61,651 bases of DNA, taken from NCBI RefSeq assembly GCF_003611695.1, contig NZ_RAWE01000036.1, positions 1 through 61,651 on the forward strand. The letters run 5' to 3'. The notes beneath the pieces are model-generated. The model saw only the letters and a program-made list of their open reading frames with translations. It was not told where the DNA came from and did no database searches. How positions within the stretch are numbered: the stretch's first letter is position 1; every line of letters begins with the position of its first letter. The position numbers and the translations under genes are program-made. Positions 54,866 through 61,651 of this stretch are shown piece by piece. Source of the stretch: Corallococcus carmarthensis (GTDB lineage Bacteria; Myxococcota; Myxococcia; Myxococcales; Myxococcaceae).

Positions 54866-55004
54866 GGCTGTCGATCTGCCGCCACCAGAGCCTCCACCCG
54901 CTGTCCGGCCGCGAGCGCTCCAGCACGTTGGGACCGTGGCGCGCGAGCCGCTCCCGGGCCGCCTCCTCCGTCAGCCCATGGGGGGCGCTGGAGAGCCGTC
55001 CCAG
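54866..55004 (-). pseudogene. decayed fragment of a P-type ATPase gene, 5' part
   Basis: About 140 bases match the intact ATPase gene at 52534-52673 in the same orientation, with about a dozen mismatches by my count. The fragment encodes GLTEEAARERLARHGPNVL and WRQIDS in frame, equal to residues about 32-77 of the intact pump, but neither start nor later domains exist. It is a remnant of a second copy or of a partial duplication, left upstream of the toxin gene. The T-rich bases between it and the toxin start (about 54795-54835) are unlike the rest of the window. Confidence 0.85.
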
Positions 55005-55057
55005 CGCGGGGACGGCTGTCTTTGTTACGCGCATGCCTTTGTTTATTCGTCGCGCCC

Positions 55058-56356
55058 TCAGGGCGTCTGGTCGGGAGGCTCGGTGAGGAGGCGCTGGCAG
55101 GAGCTCATCACGGTGCCCCCAGGCGCGCCGGTGAACTGCTGCTCCAGCCAGTCCAGGCTGCCGGGGATGTCGTCGCCCAGCACGCCGAAGTGATCCGCCA
55201 CCGGGCACCCGAAGTAGTCCACCCGGGCCCCCTTGCCCTCGAGCTCCCCCTTCACCCGCCACGTCTGGACTGGACTGACGCGCGTGTCCTGGGCGCCCTG
55301 GACGAGCCGCACGGGAACCTCGAGGGTCAGCGTGCTGGGGTCCATCGCGGCCAGCTGGACGTTCAACCCCGCCGTCGCGGGCACGAGCTTCAGCACATGG
55401 CCCAGGGGAACCAGCCCGCCCCAGGAATCCTCCTGGCTCAGCTCGATGCGGCAGCGCGTGTCGATGTCCCGGTTGTACAGCGCCAGGGTGTCCGCCTGGA
55501 GGATGTTCCCCAGCACCACGTCCGTGGGATTGCCCGCGACGGCGCCGGTCAGGAACAGGGGCATGAACGCGGAGTCGGGCGTCTTGTTCGGAATCGCCGT
55601 GGCCGCGTAGAACAACGGCAGCATGGCGGAGGCCGGCGCGTAGGCAATCACCCCCTTCAGCTCCAGTCCCTCCTCCACCTTCAGCCGGTGGGGGGCCTGC
55701 GCGGCGGCGAACAGCGCGCCCTGTCCCCCCTGCGAGTGCCCGGTGATGGCGAACTTCTTCGACAGCTTCGCGCCGTGCAGCGCATGCGCGGCGCGCACGA
55801 TGTCCAGCACGCCGTAAGCCTGGGACTTGCCCAGCATGTACGGGTGCCGCCCCGGCGTCCCCAGGCCCTCGTAGTCCGTCATGACGACGGCCCAGCCCTT
55901 CTTCAGGAACTGGTTGAGCAGCCGGTGCGGGGCCTGGTTGAACCAGTGCGCGGAGGCGCCCAGCACGTCCCGCGAAGGCGCGCACTGGTCCGCGATGCCC
56001 AGCGTCCCGTGCGCCCAGGTGACGACGGGCCAGCCGCCGTCGATGGGGGGCGTCTTGGGCAGCGCGATGATGCCCGACACCGCGATGGGGGGCTCTCCGG
56101 GCCCGCCGCTGTTCGACACGTAGAGCACGCGCTCGTTGATGCCCTCCTCAAGCGCGGCGGGCCCTTCCAGCGGCTCATGCTCGATGACGTAGCCGGGCGT
56201 CTGTGAAGGCAGGGGAGAGGGCGGCCGGTAGAACTCCTGCACGTCCCAGTCGATGTCCTTCGGCTGGGACGACGGCGTGGGAGTCTGGTGGGCGCAGGCG
56301 GAGGGAAGCAGGGCGAGTGCGGCCAACGCCCACAGCGGACGGTGCAAGGTGGACAT
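55058..56356 (-). CDS. secretory lipase-family lipoprotein
   Basis: 432 residues. Signal peptide with lipobox LPSAC. Alpha/beta-hydrolase of the secretory (fungal LIP-like) lipase family: TWAHGTLGIADQCAPS, VVMTDYEGLGTPGRHPYM, nucleophile in GHSQGGQGALFAA, acid in VQGAQDTRVS, and histidine in CPVADHFGVLG. It probably hydrolyses esters or lipids at the cell surface. The ATPase remnant begins 54 bp beyond its stop. Confidence 0.9.
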   Translation of the reverse strand: MSTLHRPLWALAALALLPSACAHQTPTPSSQPKDIDWDVQEFYRPPSPLPSQTPGYVIEHEPLEGPAALEEGINERVLYVSNSGGPGEPPIAVSGIIALPKTPPIDGGWPVVTWAHGTLGIADQCAPSRDVLGASAHWFNQAPHRLLNQFLKKGWAVVMTDYEGLGTPGRHPYMLGKSQAYGVLDIVRAAHALHGAKLSKKFAITGHSQGGQGALFAAAQAPHRLKVEEGLELKGVIAYAPASAMLPLFYAATAIPNKTPDSAFMPLFLTGAVAGNPTDVVLGNILQADTLALYNRDIDTRCRIELSQEDSWGGLVPLGHVLKLVPATAGLNVQLAAMDPSTLTLEVPVRLVQGAQDTRVSPVQTWRVKGELEGKGARVDYFGCPVADHFGVLGDDIPGSLDWLEQQFTGAPGGTVMSSCQRLLTEPPDQTP

Positions 56357-56535
56357 CGTGGCTCCTGAGTTGAGGAACGCGAAGCGTCAGGGCTGCCCGC
56401 CTGCATTCCCAGGACCTCGTGGGACACGTTCCCCTGTCTGTCCGGCAGGGCACCTCCCGGTGCGACCCCGGTGCCTCCCGGGCAGGCCAATCTCCCTTTG
56501 AAATTCGGGGCGCCTTCCCGTAGTTTCCCCCGCGA

Positions 56536-56602
56536 CTTCGAGGAGCGTTGCGAGGCCCTCCCGGCCCCAGGCTCGAAGCCGAATGACCCAACGGCGCTCA
56601 CC
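56536..56602 (+). promoter_or_regulatory. S-adenosylhomocysteine (SAH) riboswitch upstream of ahcY
   Basis: The leader follows the SAH-riboswitch consensus: CTTCGAGGAGCGTTGCGAGG at 56536-56555, CCAGGCTCGAAG at 56567-56578, and AACGGCGCTCACC at 56590-56602. P1 is a perfect 7-bp stem (56536-56542 with 56572-56578). The pseudoknot pairs GAGCG (56543-56547) with CGCTC (56595-56599). It is about 95 bp before the ahcY ATG. This class turns genes on when SAH builds up, which fits ahcY. Bases 56357-56535 of this 341-bp gap show nothing else definite. Confidence 0.95.
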
Positions 56603-56697
56603 TGTACGCGTTTCTTGCGAGGGTGAGCCGGCCTTGCTGTCCAGGCCCGGCCTCTTCCTTGCCAGCACGGCGCGCCACCTGGATCCGGAGCCACACC

Positions 56698-58128
56698 ATG
56701 ACCGCGGTTACCAAGCAGCAGAATCACGACTACGCCATCGCCGACCTCAAGCTCGCCAGCTGGGGCCGCAAGGAGATCCGCATCGCCGAGAGCGAGATGC
56801 CCGCGCTCATGGCGATCCGCGACGAGTACGCGAAGCAGCAGCCGCTCAAGGGCGCGCGCGTCACGGGCTCCCTGCACATGACCATCCAGACGGCCGTGCT
56901 GGTGGAGACGCTCCAGGCGCTGGGCGCGCAGGTGCGCTGGGCCTCGTGCAACATCTTCTCCACCCAGGACCACGCCGCCGCCGCGCTGGTGGAGGCCGGC
57001 ACCCCGGTGTTCGCCCACAAGGGCGAGTCCCTCAAGGAGTACTGGGACTTCACCCACCGCATCTTCGACTTCGGCCCCGCCGGCAGCGACCACGAGGGTC
57101 CGAACATGATCCTCGACGACGGCGGTGACGCCACGCTGCTCATGCACCTGGGCAAGCGCGCGGAGAAGGACCTGTCCGTCATCGCCAACCCCCAGAGCGA
57201 GGAGGAGCGCGAGCTGTACGCCTCCATCAAGGCCAAGCTCGCCGAGGACGCGACCTGGTACTCCCGCAAGAGCGCCAAGATCATGGGCGTCACGGAAGAG
57301 ACGACCACGGGCGTGCACCGCCTCCAGGAGATGTCCCAGAAGGGCACGCTCCTGTTCCGCGCCATCAACGTCAACGACAGCGTCACGAAGAGCAAGTTCG
57401 ACAACCTCTACGGCTGCCGTGAGTCCCTGGTGGACGGCATCAAGCGCGCCACGGACGTGATGGTGGCCGGGAAGATCGCCGTCGTCGCGGGCTACGGCGA
57501 CGTGGGCAAGGGCTCCGCGCAGGCCCTGCGCGCGCTGTCCGCCCAGGTGTGGGTGACCGAAATCGACCCCATCTGCGCGCTCCAGGCCGCGATGGAGGGC
57601 TACCGCGTCGTGACCATGGACTACGCCGCGGACAAGGCGGACATCTTCGTCACCGCCACGGGCAACAAGTCCGTCATCACCCATGACCACATGGCCAAGA
57701 TGAAGGACCAGGCCATCGTCTGCAACATCGGCCACTTCGACAACGAAATCGAGGTCGCCTCCCTGGAGAAGTACCAGTGGGAGGAGATCAAGCCCCAGGT
57801 CGACCACGTCATCTTCCCGGACAACAAGCGCATCATCCTGCTGGCCAAGGGCCGTCTGGTGAACCTGGGCTGCGGCACCGGTCACCCCAGCTACGTGATG
57901 TCCAGCTCCTTCGCGAACCAGACCATCGCGCAGATCGAGCTGTACTCGCACAGCGACAAGTACCAGGTGGGCAAGGTGTACGTGCTGCCCAAGCACCTGG
58001 ATGAGAAGGTGGCCCGGCTCCAGCTGAAGAAGCTCAACGCCCAGCTCACCGAGCTCACCCCCGAGCAGGCGAACTACATCGGCGTGCAGAAGAGCGGCCC
58101 GTACAAGCAGGACACCTACCGCTACTAG
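56698..58128 (+). CDS. ahcY: S-adenosyl-L-homocysteine hydrolase
   Basis: 476 residues from ATG 56698. Catalytic landmarks: [17 protein letters not shown], the Cys and Asp in [28 protein letters not shown], and the NAD Rossmann segment [16 protein letters not shown]. The C-terminus [12 protein letters not shown] is the tetramer-closing tail with its Lys and Tyr. Cleaves SAH to adenosine and homocysteine, removing the inhibitor of methyltransferases. Controlled by the riboswitch in its leader. Confidence 0.98.
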   Translation: MTAVTKQQNHDYAIADLKLASWGRKEIRIAESEMPALMAIRDEYAKQQPLKGARVTGSLHMTIQTAVLVETLQALGAQVRWASCNIFSTQDHAAAALVEAGTPVFAHKGESLKEYWDFTHRIFDFGPAGSDHEGPNMILDDGGDATLLMHLGKRAEKDLSVIANPQSEEERELYASIKAKLAEDATWYSRKSAKIMGVTEETTTGVHRLQEMSQKGTLLFRAINVNDSVTKSKFDNLYGCRESLVDGIKRATDVMVAGKIAVVAGYGDVGKGSAQALRALSAQVWVTEIDPICALQAAMEGYRVVTMDYAADKADIFVTATGNKSVITHDHMAKMKDQAIVCNIGHFDNEIEVASLEKYQWEEIKPQVDHVIFPDNKRIILLAKGRLVNLGCGTGHPSYVMSSSFANQTIAQIELYSHSDKYQVGKVYVLPKHLDEKVARLQLKKLNAQLTELTPEQANYIGVQKSGPYKQDTYRY

Positions 58129-58152
58129 TCCCTGCCTGATGTGTCACACCCG

Positions 58153-58192
58153 GGGCACCGTGGGCTTCACGCCCGCGGTGCCCTTCGTGTTT

Positions 58193-58194
<2 letters not shown>
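58153..58194. terminator. strong hairpin with T-run after ahcY
   Basis: GGGCACCGTGGGC (58153-58165) pairs with GCCCGCGGTGCCC (58171-58183), one G-U pair, loop of five, followed by TTCGTGTTTT. Ends ahcY and touches the stop of the converging sthA gene. Confidence 0.85.
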
Positions 58195-59590
<1,396 letters not shown>

Positions 59591-59681
59591 GGGTCCGGAG
59601 TGTTCCCCCAACCCCGGCCCCAGGGGAAGAAATCACCCCGGGGCCGGGCACTGCTTCACACATCAGGTTCATGGGACGACT

Positions 59682-60899
59682 TCAGTAGGACGCCTTCAGC
59701 GTCACACCGGCGTAGTCCGTATAGCCCTTGATCATCACGTGGTAGACGCCCGCCGTGGGGGTGTTGATGAGGCACGACTCCGTGTTGCCCGCGGTCAGGG
59801 GGCGGCAGTCATAGACGTAGTCCTCGGGCTTCGAGCCCTGACGGACGTACAGGTCCGCGTCCCCCGTGCCGAACATCGTCTGCACGAGCAGCGAGCTCTT
59901 CCCGGCCGGAACGGTGAGGGTCCAGTACCGGTACGACCCCTGCGCGCCCGAGAGGTTGGTCACCGGCACGTTGTTCGTCAGCGTTCCGGTGCCCGGGTTC
60001 CCGGTGCCGCCGGTGACGTAGGCGCCGAGCAGGGAGGCGTTGTTGAACGTCAGGGACGCGCCCGCGTTGTAGAGGCGCACGTGCCACGTGCCCGCCGCGG
60101 GGGTGGTGACGGTGCACGACTGGTTGTTGTTGACCACGCCGCCCATCGCGCCGATGCAGTCATAGGACGTCAGGGTGGGCGCGCTGCCCCGCTTCGCGTA
60201 GAGGTGCACCGTGCTGCCGGAGCCGCCGGAGGTGCTGAACTTGACGCTCGTGGCCCCCGCCGGGATTTCGAGCGTGTAGTCGCAGGAGAAGGTCCCGGGA
60301 GGCGCGCTCACGCCGTAGGTGCTTGAGTTGTTGGTGAGCGGGCTGGTGGTGGTGCAGCCCGGCTGGCCGGTGGTCAGGGTGTAGGTGGCCGTGAGGGTCG
60401 CGCCGGAGAAGTCGCGGTAGCCATACATCCGGGCGTAGTAGATCCCGGACGACGTCACGGGGAGCGAGCAGCTCTCCGAATTGGAGGCGCCCGCCGACTT
60501 GCAGTCGTTCGTCGCTTCCGTGGGCGTGGAGCCCCGGAGCACGTACAGGTCGCCGTCGCCGGTGCCCCCGCTGGTGACGAAGTCCACGCGGGTGGCCCCG
60601 GTGGGCACGGAGAACTTGTAGATGCAGGACCAGGTGGCTTCGGCCGTGCCCACGCCGGACGCGGGCACGCCGTTGCTCAGCGTGGTGGTGCTGGTGCAGT
60701 CGGCCGCCAGGGCCTGGAGCCGCACCTCCGGCGGCGGGCCCTTCTCCACCGCCGGGGCCTGTTCAACGGTCTCTCCCGCGGGCGCTTCGATGCCTCCCTC
60801 TTCCGGACCTCCGGTGGGCGGCTCCAGCTCCGCACCGCACCCCGCCAGGGAACACGTCAGCCACGCCGCGGCGAAAGCCTTCCATGCAAGACGCTTCAA
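59682..60899 (-). CDS. lipoprotein with three pre-peptidase C-terminal (PPC) domains, TTG start
   Basis: 405 residues from a TTG at 60899, six bases after GAGGAG, which gives a clean signal MKRLAWKAFAAAWLTCSLAGC; the longer frame has no signal. Three PPC-type repeats of about 110 residues, each with a variant of FVTSGGTGDGDLYVLRG, a short acidic loop and GxYYARMYGYRDFSG or GVYHVMIKGYTDYAG. PPC domains usually flank secreted proteases; here they stand alone, so the protein is probably a surface binding factor. The last repeat is the best preserved. Confidence 0.85.
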   Translation of the reverse strand: MKRLAWKAFAAAWLTCSLAGCGAELEPPTGGPEEGGIEAPAGETVEQAPAVEKGPPPEVRLQALAADCTSTTTLSNGVPASGVGTAEATWSCIYKFSVPTGATRVDFVTSGGTGDGDLYVLRGSTPTEATNDCKSAGASNSESCSLPVTSSGIYYARMYGYRDFSGATLTATYTLTTGQPGCTTTSPLTNNSSTYGVSAPPGTFSCDYTLEIPAGATSVKFSTSGGSGSTVHLYAKRGSAPTLTSYDCIGAMGGVVNNNQSCTVTTPAAGTWHVRLYNAGASLTFNNASLLGAYVTGGTGNPGTGTLTNNVPVTNLSGAQGSYRYWTLTVPAGKSSLLVQTMFGTGDADLYVRQGSKPEDYVYDCRPLTAGNTESCLINTPTAGVYHVMIKGYTDYAGVTLKASY

Positions 60900-61003
60900 G
60901 GGTTGCTCCTCGGTCTGTGAGAAAGTGTTGCACCCGAGGCGGCGAAAACCAGTGGTGGCCGGCCGTCGGATGAGGAGAACCCTAGCAAGCGTGTCTGACA
61001 TTC

Positions 61004-61651
61004 TTAGGGCGCCAGGAAGAGGCTGGCACCGCTCGCGAGCTGCTTCCGGACGGCACCCTCGTCGAGCTTGATGACGACGTTGGGATCCTCGTCCGCCTGT
61101 TCCTCCGGGGAGAGGGAATCCCATTCCTCCAGGTCGAGCACCTCCGGGACGACGAGCGTGCGCAGGTCCGGCGGATTCTGCGACTTGATGACCTTGCGGC
61201 CGTTCATCACGTAGTGCGTGAGATGTTTCGCGTGCAATTGGGACGCGTCGCCAAAGAGGGTGAGCCACGCGCCGGAGCCGGAGTCGACGAGCTGTGCCTC
61301 CACCACGCCGGCCGCGTACGTGATGCTGTCCGCGGCGCGCGCGACGAGCGTCTCCTTCACGCGCAGCGTCCCGGTGCACACGAAGGAGAAGCCGACGCCC
61401 ACGAAGAGGTTCTGGCACGTGACGTCGCCGAACACGACGAGGACGCCCTGGTCGTGCCCGGCGGCCTCGACGAGCATGTTTCCGTCGAGCTCCAGGGGCC
61501 CCTTCACGAGCGTGTAGGGATTGGGCGGCCGCCACGGCGCGGGGCCTGCCTGTTTCACCGTGTCGAGCTCGGCCCAGGGCTCCTCCACGTCGAGCGTGAG
61601 CAGGTCGTCGACGAACTCGCGGAGCGGCGCGGGGGCCGCCTGGAGCTGGGG
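61004..61651 (-). CDS. unrecognised protein, N-terminus outside window
   Basis: At least 215 residues; the frame is open to the right edge, so an internal GTG at 61588 need not be the start. Alternating short strands such as GNMLVEAAGHDQGVLVVFGDV and LFVGVGFSFVCTGTLRVKETL suggest a beta-solenoid. An acidic C-terminal part with SPEEQADEDPNVVIKLDEG follows, ending RKQLASGASLFLAP. No family is recognised and no catalytic motif is visible. It could belong to polymer-forming or beta-helix proteins, but that is a guess. Confidence 0.7.
   Translation of the reverse strand, partial: PQLQAAPAPLREFVDDLLTLDVEEPWAELDTVKQAGPAPWRPPNPYTLVKGPLELDGNMLVEAAGHDQGVLVVFGDVTCQNLFVGVGFSFVCTGTLRVKETLVARAADSITYAAGVVEAQLVDSGSGAWLTLFGDASQLHAKHLTHYVMNGRKVIKSQNPPDLRTLVVPEVLDLEEWDSLSPEEQADEDPNVVIKLDEGAVRKQLASGASLFLAP

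Noticed and set aside
54609-55985. 458-codon minus-strand frame joining lipase shadow, ATPase fragment and toxin start
   Set aside because: It merges unrelated pieces in an accidental frame. Only the short ATPase match inside it is real, and that is annotated as a remnant.

Overview
The window is very GC-rich and dense. It carries many short-signal lipoproteins, a Ser/Thr protein kinase with TPRs, an FHA-domain sigma-54 activator, several sensor kinases and an outer-membrane-exchange type toxin. This combination points to a myxobacterium of the Myxococcus/Corallococcus kind. I see no rRNA, tRNA, CRISPR array or insertion sequence. Most long antisense reading frames are high-GC shadows of real genes.

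Layout. 0-4 kb: a polysaccharide export pair (chain-length regulator, cut by the window edge, and Wza-like lipoprotein) diverging from two FemAB/GNAT-like acyltransferases. 4-18 kb: a zinc alcohol/formaldehyde dehydrogenase diverging from an AraC regulator, then secreted or lipid-anchored proteins, a beta-lactamase-fold protein that has lost its catalytic residues, a histone H1-like repeat protein, a GAF histidine kinase, a GH18 chitinase and a short-chain dehydrogenase. 18-24.5 kb: an FHA sigma-54 activator followed by two 18-bp inverted repeats and a -24/-12 promoter in front of a possible secreted lysozyme-like effector; a convergent C39-type protease with the same effector-like build; and a Ser/Thr kinase-TPR protein. 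24.5-31.3 kb: divergent transaldolase/transketolase genes, then a peroxide module (katA-ankB diverging from oxyR) and rraA.

33.8-52.8 kb reads as a stress and energy-metabolism island: beta-carbonic anhydrase, zinc alcohol dehydrogenase, two triple-domain universal stress proteins, two type II P-type ATPases, a PAS/PAS/GAF sensor kinase coupled to one of them, PEP synthase, an acetyl-CoA hydrolase/transferase-GNAT fusion and a trehalose-synthase-like glycosyltransferase. By family content it resembles low-oxygen or dormancy loci of other bacteria.

52.8-55.0 kb is a foreign-looking cassette of visibly lower GC. It holds a lipoprotein toxin with a C-terminal AHH nuclease domain, which matches the known SitA outer-membrane-exchange toxins in architecture, and an Imm11-like immunity protein. 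The cassette lies between an intact P-type ATPase gene and a short decayed copy of that gene's 5' part. 55-61.6 kb: a secretory lipase, an S-adenosylhomocysteine (SAH) riboswitch controlling ahcY, a soluble transhydrogenase, a three-repeat PPC lipoprotein and an unrecognised protein cut by the right edge.
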